Source of the DNA: a virus
DNA length: 21,782 nucleotides
Virus record (IMG/VR): IMGVR_UViG_3300032236_001192
Location: 1 to 21,782 of that record
Direction: 5' to 3' (one strand)
The notes beneath the pieces are model-generated. The model was not told where the DNA came from. It saw only the letters and a list, made by a program, of their open reading frames with translations, and did no database searches. Both the position numbers and the translations under genes were made by a program. Shown here piece after piece: positions 13,687 to 21,753 of the stretch; positions within the stretch are counted from its first letter, which is position 1, and each line of letters begins with the position of its first letter.

Positions 13687-16600
13687 TGCTTGGAAGTTCA
13701 ATTACACAACAATTATTTGCATCTGCCAATTCTATAGCAGTTATTCCTAAACTATGGACAGAATGGAATTATAATGCTTTTATCCAGCCATATGTAACAA
13801 CATCATCTAGTGCTTCAAAGATTTCTATTAATTATAACTCATCAGCAGCATGGACTCCACAATCAATAGACAGTATTGTTAATGGTTCCATCACATATGG
13901 AACGGCGGGAACTGGAATTGATAAATCTATAAATGCTTCATCTACTCCCATTGCTTTTATAATAAATAAAAAACTTGCCAATTCTTCTTCAGTTACTTCT
14001 GGCAAAATTATGACAAGTTTTAGTTCTTCTGCAGTAACATTTTCATCTTCTGCAGCGGGAAATTTTAATAAATTTATATTTTATGTAAAAGTTGGATATA
14101 TGAATCATAATTATGGTCCTCCAGCTCAACAAAAATTTACATCAATATCTTCATCACCAGTAGGAACAACATCTGTTACCTACAGAATTGCAGGAGTTAA
14201 TTCAAGTAATCAACATGTTCAAAACCCACTAGCATTACCCGCTAGTACTGTTTTGGTAACATCTACATCATCGGTAACAATGTCTTGGACAAATACAACA
14301 ACACCAAACCATTCTAGTTCTTATAAAATTTATAAAACAATTTTGGGTGTTGGCAATGCAAGTGCAACACACTATGTAACAACAGTCAATTCACCATCCT
14401 ATGTTGATTTAAATCCAAATAGTTATCCAGATGCATATACTCCAGGAACATATTCAAATGACATTTTTATATCCCCAGAAATAGTTGCCCTTGACCCCAG
14501 TGGAAATACTGTTCCGCTAGATGTATTTATTAAATCTACAGATTTTTCAACTGGTAAATTATCAAATATTCAATCATCTGTAGAAGCAACTGTAGATGTT
14601 TGGAAGAGGGTTGAAGTTTGGTTTGGAACTCCAAAAGATAGTGATGATGGTTATTCTCAAATTTATATGAATTTGAATGCGGTTGCAGAATATGAAGGAG
14701 CCGTATTTTTGGTATCTAATATTGAATTATATCCAATAACCGAACAAGATTTTTATTTAACTAATTATTATCCTACAGATTCATCATTTTTACCATTTAG
14801 ACCTGGAGAATCATTATTAAACCCATTACTTCCAAGTTCAGATAAGGTAATTAAGTCAGATTCTTATACAGCAAGTGTTACAAGACCCATAACTTTTGCT
14901 ATTAAAAATACACAAACGTATTTTGCCAAAGATTTATTAACCCCACAAATGCAAATGTTGCCAGCAATGGATGATAAGTTTACATATTATATTTCTTCTT
15001 CTAAAGAAAATTCAATTAGAGCACAATATAATCAATATTTGTCTATTAACAAAATTGTATTAAAATATGTCAATACAATTTCTCAAATTAATTCTGGAAG
15101 CATGCTAATATACACAGGTTCAAATAATGATGTAACCAAAATAGCACTTCCATCTGCATCTTTAAACAGCAACGGCTTGACTGTTTTATATTATAATGGA
15201 TCAAATTGGTCAACAAGTTCTTGGACTTCCCCACCACAATTAACTTCAAGCGGAACATTTCAAAATGTTTTAAATAATGTTAGGGGTATTGGTTTTGTAG
15301 CAACATCATTATCGCAAAATTCTAATTTTACCAATACAAATGTATCTGGAGATGATTTATTAAAAATGCATGTTGTAGAACTATCTCCAAGATTAGAGCT
15401 AGATCTTACTCCAATTTTAGAAAGTTTTAGTGTTAAGTTAGATTTAACTTCTCCAAATAACAATGGTTTTCCTTTGTCATATATAAATTCAAATTCTGGA
15501 ACTGTAGAATTAAGTAATATTCCAGTTTATCAAAACAATACAATTGGATCCACCATTTTTGAAAATATGTCTGCTAGTTCAGCATTTAGTAATTTGTTGC
15601 GACAGGGAGTAAAATTTAATTTATTTTTAGAATCTCCATCTTTTCAGCCAGATCTAACAGAAAGAGTTCCACAACTTTTAATGTATTCTCATTCTTGGGG
15701 AATCAATGACATTGATAAAGTATCAGTTGAATTGTACGATGTTACAAAAATTTATCATGGAATGGAGTCTCCAAATTTTGCTTGTGAAAGAAGTGATCTT
15801 TTTAGTATTGTAACTACACTCTTAAATACCGCTGGGTTTAGCGACTACGACTATGACGGATTATATTATGTATGTAAATCTTCTACAACAACACCTAGTT
15901 TTTGGTACGATGAATCAAAAGCTGTTATGGAAAATCTTCAAGATTTATTTATTTCTCATCAAATAGGTGCTTGGATAGATGAATACGGAATGATGAGATT
16001 TAAGAGTCTTGGAAATATTATTCAGCAAATAAATTCATCAGAATTTATTCCAAATTTTGTAATAACCGATGTTACTAGAAGCAATGTTGGCTCATCAAGT
16101 TTAACGTATATTGCTAATATTATTCCAGACACATTCTCTGAATCGGTAGGGGAAAAAGTTGGTAAAATACAATTAAAATATAGAACACCAAAAGACTTTG
16201 ATAGTGCAGATATAGATTCTAAAAATAGTTCTAATTCTGCTGGAGAAACTTGGTTTTTAAATTCAGAATCTTATCCACAGGTGTGGAAAGAAGAATCAAA
16301 TGCTAGCTTGGCAAATTTTCCACTTAATAAAACACTAAGTATTTCAGACAACTTTTTATCATTTAATCCAAATATTACATTTGTTAATCCAAGAAAAAGT
16401 ATTGGTTCATATACTGGAGAATTAATGATTGGTTCAGAAATAGTTGGATATTCTGGTATGGAGTATGTTTTTTATCCAATAGGATTAACATCTACATATT
16501 TAACAAAAATAATTACTGATGAGTCAGATATTGCTAGAGCAATTGAAGAAATTAAAGATATTTATACTAAACTTGGAAGTCCAATTACACAAGTAGAATA

Positions 16601-18248
16601 TCATCCAACTGGAAGGCTGGTCGGACTTAAAAGAGGTAAATATGGAACAACTCCAGCAATACATAAAGTTGCAAAAGACACAGCTGACTTTAATTATAAA
16701 TCATATTCCATTCATAATACAAGCTTATCAAGTGGCAAAGGTACATGTGGTTTAGATAAATTAGGTTTATTTTTACAAGCTTCCGCAAAAGATGAATATG
16801 TAATGTTATATCCTAAAACAACAAAAGGTTCTGGACATAATTTATTTGCAATAGATTTTACCGTATCAATGCTTTCAACAAAAAGATCAGCTCATACCGA
16901 CACAGTAAGATATAAAAAAATACATAATAAATTAGTTAAAGATAAAAATGGGAAAATTGTTAAAAAGGTAAAAACAAGTGCCTATACAGATTATCATAAT
17001 GTAGCGGTAGGAATATTCTTCAATATGAATGGAACCACAGTTAATGGAACTGCAACAAATGCTAAAGTATTTAGTGGAAGAGACGCAACTCATTTTGTTG
17101 AAATTAAATCCGTACAAAATAATTCAGGAAAAAGGCAAGTTTCATATCTATTATCATTTTATTTTATAGCTGGAAAAACTTTAAACTATATTATTAAAGA
17201 TTATCCAGTATCTAATGTATTTGACGGCATTCAACATCGTTTAGCAATTTATATGCAAGGAGATTCAGTTTCAATAGCAGTGGATGGAGAAAGAATTTCA
17301 AGAGCATCAAAATATTATGTTACAAATAGATTAGGAAAATCTGTATCAAATAAACCATTTTATAATCAAAAAGGTACTAATTTTGGAGCATTTATTAAAT
17401 CTTTAGAAAATCAATCGGTAAAAGTATATATTGATGAAGTTTATGCAGATTACGTTGGAACAGAATCAACTGGTAGAACTTTATCAGCAGATGAGTACCC
17501 TATTGAATCAAGATATTATTTTACATCTAAAGTATTTTTAGATAATATTGTCAAAGGATTTGCACAAAGAAAAAATTATTATCTTTATCAGTCATTTCCT
17601 CTTGCTTTAGGGTTTAAATTATATGATGTAAAACATTCTCTTTCGCCAATTAGACCTTTCTCCGCAAAAATTGTTCCAGTTAGATATGGTTCTCAAGCAG
17701 TACCAAGTAAAACAAATGAAAAAATTAAAGGACTTGGACCAGTATATGAGAGAGATATTTCTTATTCTAGCTTAGATTCTACTCCATTTAGATCTAGATT
17801 TGCTGTTGTTAATAACTCTGATGAATTAGTTATTCTTGCATCTACCACTGATTCTCAAAGCCACGAACCAATTCAAATTTGGTCAAACTATCAACTTTTA
17901 ACAGATGTCAAATTGTTAGAAAGAGTTGTAGACCCAAATTATTCTTTAACTATTGATTTAGAAACAGATTGGGTTGCTTCACAAGCAGAGGCTCAAAATA
18001 TTTTAGCACTGTTAGCAAAATCAACAAATACATTTTATTCGGATATTTCGGTTTCAGTTTTTGGAAATCCATTAGTTCAAGTTGGAGATTTTGCACAAAT
18101 TACATACGGTTTAAAACGAATTGGATATAACCCAACAAGTCCATCTTTTTCTAATCCATTAAATTGTATCATTACTTCTGTAGATAAGGGATTTTCTGGC
18201 GGGGTATCAGAGACAAAATTGACTCTAAAACCCCTAATAATATCATAA
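13686..18248 (+). CDS. tail hub / tail-associated protein with lectin-like insertion
   Basis: The protein has 1,520 residues. ATG is in a TAATG overlap with GGAG five bases upstream. Residues 1-350 are beta-rich, with an FN3-like stretch at about 150-250 and a jelly-roll-like end (VWKRVEVWFGTPKDSDDGYS). Residues about 630-800 have the look of the gp27-type hub: LLNTAGFSDYDYDGLYYV, then MENLQDLFISHQIGAWIDEY. Residues about 1010-1262 form a concanavalin/LamG-like domain (GIQHRLAIYMQGDSVSIAVD). Residues about 1400-1520 return to hub features (FGNPLVQVGDFAQITYG, FSGGVSETKLTLKPL). Such a protein closes the tail tip, opens on host contact and carries the fibres. The lectin-like part probably touches cell-surface sugars. 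No peptidoglycan hydrolase motif was recognised. Confidence 0.75.
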   Translation: MLGSSITQQLFASANSIAVIPKLWTEWNYNAFIQPYVTTSSSASKISINYNSSAAWTPQSIDSIVNGSITYGTAGTGIDKSINASSTPIAFIINKKLANSSSVTSGKIMTSFSSSAVTFSSSAAGNFNKFIFYVKVGYMNHNYGPPAQQKFTSISSSPVGTTSVTYRIAGVNSSNQHVQNPLALPASTVLVTSTSSVTMSWTNTTTPNHSSSYKIYKTILGVGNASATHYVTTVNSPSYVDLNPNSYPDAYTPGTYSNDIFISPEIVALDPSGNTVPLDVFIKSTDFSTGKLSNIQSSVEATVDVWKRVEVWFGTPKDSDDGYSQIYMNLNAVAEYEGAVFLVSNIELYPITEQDFYLTNYYPTDSSFLPFRPGESLLNPLLPSSDKVIKSDSYTASVTRPITFAIKNTQTYFAKDLLTPQMQMLPAMDDKFTYYISSSKENSIRAQYNQYLSINKIVLKYVNTISQINSGSMLIYTGSNNDVTKIALPSASLNSNGLTVLYYNGSNWSTSSWTSPPQLTSSGTFQNVLNNVRGIGFVATSLSQNSNFTNTNVSGDDLLKMHVVELSPRLELDLTPILESFSVKLDLTSPNNNGFPLSYINSNSGTVELSNIPVYQNNTIGSTIFENMSASSAFSNLLRQGVKFNLFLESPSFQPDLTERVPQLLMYSHSWGINDIDKVSVELYDVTKIYHGMESPNFACERSDLFSIVTTLLNTAGFSDYDYDGLYYVCKSSTTTPSFWYDESKAVMENLQDLFISHQIGAWIDEYGMMRFKSLGNIIQQINSSEFIPNFVITDVTRSNVGSSSLTYIANIIPDTFSESVGEKVGKIQLKYRTPKDFDSADIDSKNSSNSAGETWFLNSESYPQVWKEESNASLANFPLNKTLSISDNFLSFNPNITFVNPRKSIGSYTGELMIGSEIVGYSGMEYVFYPIGLTSTYLTKIITDESDIARAIEEIKDIYTKLGSPITQVEYHPTGRLVGLKRGKYGTTPAIHKVAKDTADFNYKSYSIHNTSLSSGKGTCGLDKLGLFLQASAKDEYVMLYPKTTKGSGHNLFAIDFTVSMLSTKRSAHTDTVRYKKIHNKLVKDKNGKIVKKVKTSAYTDYHNVAVGIFFNMNGTTVNGTATNAKVFSGRDATHFVEIKSVQNNSGKRQVSYLLSFYFIAGKTLNYIIKDYPVSNVFDGIQHRLAIYMQGDSVSIAVDGERISRASKYYVTNRLGKSVSNKPFYNQKGTNFGAFIKSLENQSVKVYIDEVYADYVGTESTGRTLSADEYPIESRYYFTSKVFLDNIVKGFAQRKNYYLYQSFPLALGFKLYDVKHSLSPIRPFSAKIVPVRYGSQAVPSKTNEKIKGLGPVYERDISYSSLDSTPFRSRFAVVNNSDELVILASTTDSQSHEPIQIWSNYQLLTDVKLLERVVDPNYSLTIDLETDWVASQAEAQNILALLAKSTNTFYSDISVSVFGNPLVQVGDFAQITYGLKRIGYNPTSPSFSNPLNCIITSVDKGFSGGVSETKLTLKPLIIS
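16713..17471 (+). other. concanavalin/LamG-like domain inserted in the tail hub
   Basis: Residues about 1010-1262 of the hub begin at GTCGLDKLGLFLQA and end near VYIDEVYADYVG. The pattern of a buried strand HRLAIYMQGDSVSIAVDGER followed by a closing strand VKVYIDEVYADY is typical of the LamG/laminin-G jelly roll. A Lys-rich loop (HNKLVKDKNGKIVKKVK) lies in the middle. It sits between the two parts of the hub core and is a likely carbohydrate-binding addition. Confidence 0.55.
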
Positions 18249-18258
18249 ATGGTATAAT
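18219..18258 (+). promoter_or_regulatory. promoter for the tail-tip/fibre genes
   Basis: TGGTATAAT at 18250-18258 is a perfect extended -10, identical to the one at 3538-3546. A second possibility overlaps it: TTGACT (18219-18224), 16 bases, TATCAT (18241-18246). Both would start transcription just before TTGGAGG (18266-18272), giving a leader of only about 10-25 bases. The elements lie at the end of the hub gene and in the 28-base gap after it. Confidence 0.55.
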
Positions 18259-18276
18259 ATAATAATTGGAGGATAA

Positions 18277-18753
18277 ATGACAGTTCAGAAACATCATAAT
18301 AAAAAGAAGACAAAAAAGACTCAAAAGTATACTAATCCTAGTTCTATACCTAAAAAGAAAAAAACAAAGATCACCAAAGATGATCCAAGAAATACAGATT
18401 TAAATAAAGAACAATCTAATGAAATTTATGATATTGTGGATGATGACTATACATCCAGTCTTGATGAAATAGATATTTCTACTGATTTTTGGGATGAAAA
18501 TAATGATCCAGATTCTTATTATGATATTGATGATGATCCAGTAATTGCTACCCCAATAGAAACTATGAGTGATAATTCTCTAGATGCAACACTCTCAGCC
18601 CCCACAAATTTGTATATTGATCCAAACAGTTATCAGCTAGAAAATAATTCAGCAAATTCAGATGGGTCTGTCAGATGGGTAGCCTATCTGTATTTTGATG
18701 ATGTTGAGGGTGCTGAGTCCTATGAATATGTTTTGAATGCGAGTGCAAAGTGA
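18277..18753 (+). CDS. charged tail protein ending in half an FN3 domain
   Basis: The protein has 158 residues. ATG lies four bases after TTGGAGG. It has three parts. Residues 1-38 are strongly basic (HHNKKKTKKTQKYTN, PKKKKTKITK). Residues 39-100 are strongly acidic (IYDIVDDDYTSSLDEIDIS, DENNDPDSYYDIDDDP) and likely disordered. Residues 107-158 (SAPTNLYIDPNSYQ ... WVAYLYFDDVEGAESYEYVL) are the first strands of a fibronectin type III domain and stop at NASAK, about half way through. The missing half is found at the start of the gene at 19687. It is likely a tail-tip linker or fibre anchor, but I know no family for the charged part. Its stop overlaps the GTG of the next gene by four bases (GTGA). 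Confidence 0.65.
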   Translation: MTVQKHHNKKKTKKTQKYTNPSSIPKKKKTKITKDDPRNTDLNKEQSNEIYDIVDDDYTSSLDEIDISTDFWDENNDPDSYYDIDDDPVIATPIETMSDNSLDATLSAPTNLYIDPNSYQLENNSANSDGSVRWVAYLYFDDVEGAESYEYVLNASAK

Positions 18754-19685
18754 TAAAAGGTAAATACGTTTTTAAATCTAATGGAGAAATAATTGCAGAA
18801 AAAGAAAATATTCTTACTGCAAACGGAATTGATATGATTAATAGATTCCTATCTCAAGGTGTCCAAGATTGGGCGGGAACTGTTGTAGTTGGTTCACTTT
18901 ATACAACAACAGCATCTACAGATACAAAATTAGCCTATGAAGTAAGTAGGTCTCCAGTTACATTAAAATTATATTCTCCATCTGGAACATATATCAATGG
19001 TGCTGTAAGTGGCTCAAATCAGATTATTTTAAAAGCAAGCCTTGACCCATTACTAAGTGCATCCATTTATGAAATTGGAATTATTCCACAAAATTATTTT
19101 CAAGCAAGCATTAAAGACAACTTTTATATTTCTGACTTTTCAGAAGTATACGGAACATCTGGCTCAAGTAGTTGGCAAATTGGTTCATCTAGCCTTAATA
19201 TGAATTTATCGGCAAGTTCAAGAGTAGGTTCATATAATGTTGGAGTAACCACATCTGGTACAATTTTTAAGTCGGGATTTGGAATAGATTTAAGCAATTT
19301 CAACACCAGCGATTATCTGCAAATGTTGTATTATTTACCAAACGCAACATCTAGTGCCCTAGTCAATTTTATTTTTACAGATTCATCGGGTAATACTTGG
19401 ACAACACCAACAATAACATTAAACCCATCAGCAAGTGGATATTATTCTGCATCAACTATTCTAACAAATAGTCCAGCAACATCATTTAATTATTATGTAG
19501 ATACGGTTACTGCAAGCTTTGCCAATGTAAGTGGATCTGTTTATTTAGATTCCCTCAAATTAATGGGTGGGGATACAAAAACCCCAGAAGAACAATTAGT
19601 TAGTAGAACATCATCATCGGCAGCTTTAGTTATAACTAAATATGGACAGCCAACAGAAATTGAATACTACTTGACGGTGACATAA
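18750..19685 (+). CDS. tail fibre / tail-tip protein with jelly-roll domain
   Basis: The protein has 311 residues from GTG in a GTGA overlap with the previous gene. There is no strong SD, so translation is probably coupled. The N-terminus (MIKGKYVFKSNGEIIAEKEN, ILTANGIDMINRFL) and the strand pairs to about residue 115 (YEVSRSPVTLKLYSPSG, ASIYEIGIIP) look like the attachment domain found at the start of many phage tail proteins. Residues about 125-275 form a carbohydrate-binding jelly-roll type module (FGIDLSNFNTSDYLQMLYYL, VNFIFTDSSGNTWTTPTITL, SGSVYLDSLKLMGG). The last 35 residues are a short strand pair (EIEYYLTVT). It probably contributes to host recognition. It sits exactly between the two halves of a split FN3 domain and may have been inserted there. 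Confidence 0.65.
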   Translation: MIKGKYVFKSNGEIIAEKENILTANGIDMINRFLSQGVQDWAGTVVVGSLYTTTASTDTKLAYEVSRSPVTLKLYSPSGTYINGAVSGSNQIILKASLDPLLSASIYEIGIIPQNYFQASIKDNFYISDFSEVYGTSGSSSWQIGSSSLNMNLSASSRVGSYNVGVTTSGTIFKSGFGIDLSNFNTSDYLQMLYYLPNATSSALVNFIFTDSSGNTWTTPTITLNPSASGYYSASTILTNSPATSFNYYVDTVTASFANVSGSVYLDSLKLMGGDTKTPEEQLVSRTSSSAALVITKYGQPTEIEYYLTVT

Positions 19686-19686
19686 T

Positions 19687-21723
19687 ATGGGTTCATTATT
19701 ATTAAATAAGCTTCAACCAGGAAAAACATACACAGTGCTTGTCAGAGCTTTAGACTCTGATGGAAATAAATCTGCTAATTCAGTCACATATACTTTTACT
19801 ACTCCAACCGCAAAACTTGATGGCACACAGCTAACATCTACCAACACAACAGTTGTTACAGCATTGGCAAATGATTCTGCCTGTGTTGTTGGTGGAGCAC
19901 TTACTGCAGGTGGTTTAGATGCAAATGGATTACTTTATGCTGGTAGAACTAATCTTGCTAGTATTTGGAATTCAACTTCGGCGGGACCAGTAATAAGCGC
20001 ATCTCTGACAGGAACAGCAAGTGCTGGAGCAGTAATTATAAATAGCACAGGTATTCTTGGATATCAATTTAGTTCTGCATCACAGAATGCGGGACAAGCA
20101 CAATTCTTACTTAACACTGCTGATGGAAATGCTTATTTTAGAGGAACAGTTTATGCTAAAGCGGGTCAAATTGGAACCAGTTCTGCAAACTCTTGGTACA
20201 TTGGTAACTATGATGCAAGCAATGAAAATTCTCATGGAATTATTTCTACTTTTGGTCATGTTGGTAGATCAGAATTGCCACCATTTAATGCCTACGGAGC
20301 AGAGTTAGACTCTGAGGGATATTTAGAGTTATATAGTCCAAGTAAATATATTTGGATCGTTACTGGTGCAAGTTCTTCTATAGCTTCAGGAAATACAACT
20401 ATTACATATAGCGCATCTACATTTGTAAAAACTGCAAGTGGAGCTGTAGGACAAAATTATATTAGAGTTACTCCAGAAATGTACATGTATCTTGGCAGTA
20501 AAATGAGAGTTTATGGAACAGGAATCCCTGCAAATACCTATATAACTAACGGTTACGGTGGACAAACTGCATCAGGATATATTATCTATATAAACAATAA
20601 TCTAACAGCAAGTTTTTCAGGAGCTTCAATAACATTTGGTCATCCATTTTTTCTGGGAGATAATGTTATCATAAATGGTTTTTCAAATAGTGATTTTAAC
20701 AAAAATGATTTTGAAACTGATGTTACTGCTACAACAAGTGTTAGTTTTACGGTAGGTGGTTATTTTTCTTTTACTGCATCGTCAAGTGAATCTGCAACAG
20801 CATCCGCATCCTATCCATCAATGAATTATGGACTAGGTGCTTATATTGAAGATTACGGTCAAACTTCTCAAAATTTAAGTAATCCTGGAAATTTAGCTCC
20901 ACCATCAAATGGTATTTATTTTAGAAATGGGCAGGGATATACTGGTACTGCAATTCCATCATCAGGAACAATTTACCTTAGAGGATTCAATAGCCTTGAG
21001 AATGTTTCTTCTGCAGCAGTTACAGTGGAATCAGATAATACATCAATTGCATCCCTAACTGATACTGGAACTCTTAATATATATAGTGGAGTAGCAGAAA
21101 CAAATACATCATTTTTTGATACTACAAATGCAGCAAGATTATCATTTGATAATAACACAATTCAATCAACAAGCGGATCAAATGCAGCAACCCTATATAT
21201 AAATCAATTTGGTGGTAATATTGTCTTGGGGTATGGAACATCCTCCGCAAACAATTCTACTGTTTATTCTCCAGCCATTAGATATAATGAAACTGTTACA
21301 ACCGCATCAAAGTACCCGCTTTACATCCTGCAATCTGGAACACCCTATATATATACCTACACATCGCATTTTAGAAGTAAAAATAATATTAATTCAATAT
21401 CTAACTATACAGAACTTTCTAAAGAAATTCCTCTGGAAAAAGTTTCTGAAATAAGATCTTATAATCCGTTTAAAATTTTAAATGTTTCTCCAGTTTCCTT
21501 TAATTCTGTATTAGATACAGATGATAAAGATAAGTTAAATATTGGATTTATTGTTGAAGATATTGCTGAAAAGGTTCCAGAACTATCTAGTATAAATGAA
21601 GATGGTGAGGCTGGTATGTACAATTTAGATGGAATTGTAGCATCAATGCTGGCGGTAATACAAGATCAACAAAAAACAATAGAAAATTTAGAACAAAGAC
21701 TTGCACTATTAGAAAATAAATAG
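19687..21723 (+). CDS. tail fibre with C-terminal S74-type chaperone domain
   Basis: The protein has 678 residues. ATG is one base after the previous stop. An in-frame TGA at 19678 excludes an earlier start, and the SD is weak (GGTGA). Residues 1-43 are the second half of an FN3 domain (NKLQPGKTYTVLVRALDSDG, SVTYTFTT) whose first half ends the gene at 18277. Residues 44-180 resemble fibre shaft repeats, including DGNAYFRGTVYAKAGQIG. Residues 180-555 are beta-rich, Ser/Gly/Thr/Asn-rich and probably the trimeric receptor-binding shaft and tip. Residues 560-678 are an intramolecular chaperone of the S74 type (LNIGFIVEDIAEKVPEL, then a final coiled coil IQDQQKTIENLEQRLALLEN). It likely trimerises, folds and then sheds this domain. 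Confidence 0.85.
   Translation: MGSLLLNKLQPGKTYTVLVRALDSDGNKSANSVTYTFTTPTAKLDGTQLTSTNTTVVTALANDSACVVGGALTAGGLDANGLLYAGRTNLASIWNSTSAGPVISASLTGTASAGAVIINSTGILGYQFSSASQNAGQAQFLLNTADGNAYFRGTVYAKAGQIGTSSANSWYIGNYDASNENSHGIISTFGHVGRSELPPFNAYGAELDSEGYLELYSPSKYIWIVTGASSSIASGNTTITYSASTFVKTASGAVGQNYIRVTPEMYMYLGSKMRVYGTGIPANTYITNGYGGQTASGYIIYINNNLTASFSGASITFGHPFFLGDNVIINGFSNSDFNKNDFETDVTATTSVSFTVGGYFSFTASSSESATASASYPSMNYGLGAYIEDYGQTSQNLSNPGNLAPPSNGIYFRNGQGYTGTAIPSSGTIYLRGFNSLENVSSAAVTVESDNTSIASLTDTGTLNIYSGVAETNTSFFDTTNAARLSFDNNTIQSTSGSNAATLYINQFGGNIVLGYGTSSANNSTVYSPAIRYNETVTTASKYPLYILQSGTPYIYTYTSHFRSKNNINSISNYTELSKEIPLEKVSEIRSYNPFKILNVSPVSFNSVLDTDDKDKLNIGFIVEDIAEKVPELSSINEDGEAGMYNLDGIVASMLAVIQDQQKTIENLEQRLALLENK
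21361..21723 (+). other. S74-type autocleaving chaperone domain of the fibre
   Basis: Residues 560-678 begin SHFRSK. Ser560 and Lys565 have the S-x-x-R-x-K spacing of the Ser/Lys dyad of S74 tailspike chaperones, so cleavage is expected between Thr559 and Ser560. The IGFIVEDIAEKVPEL motif and the terminal coiled coil follow as in the family. The length of 119 residues is normal. Confidence 0.8.
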
Positions 21724-21729
21724 TATACT
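21701..21729 (+). promoter_or_regulatory. possible promoter before the last, partial gene
   Basis: TTGCAC (21701-21706), 17 bases, TATACT (21724-21729). The -35 is weak (3 of 6), the -10 is good (5 of 6) and the spacing is ideal. Transcription would start near 21736, before AAAGGAG at 21742-21748. No terminator is visible after the fibre gene. Confidence 0.4.
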
Positions 21730-21753
21730 TACATAGACAATAAAGGAGATATA

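Noticed and set aside
4190-18248. A peptidoglycan hydrolase (lysozyme, NlpC/P60, M23 peptidase) in the tape measure or hub protein
   Set aside because: Such domains are common in these proteins, so I looked for HxD/HxH zinc motifs, Cys-His pairs and lysozyme Glu patterns. None was convincing.
18750-19686. An intron or intein explaining the split FN3 domain
   Set aside because: The intervening segment is filled by a gene that reads as a complete tail protein. No homing endonuclease or splicing motif is visible, and the flanking halves have their own stop and start codons.
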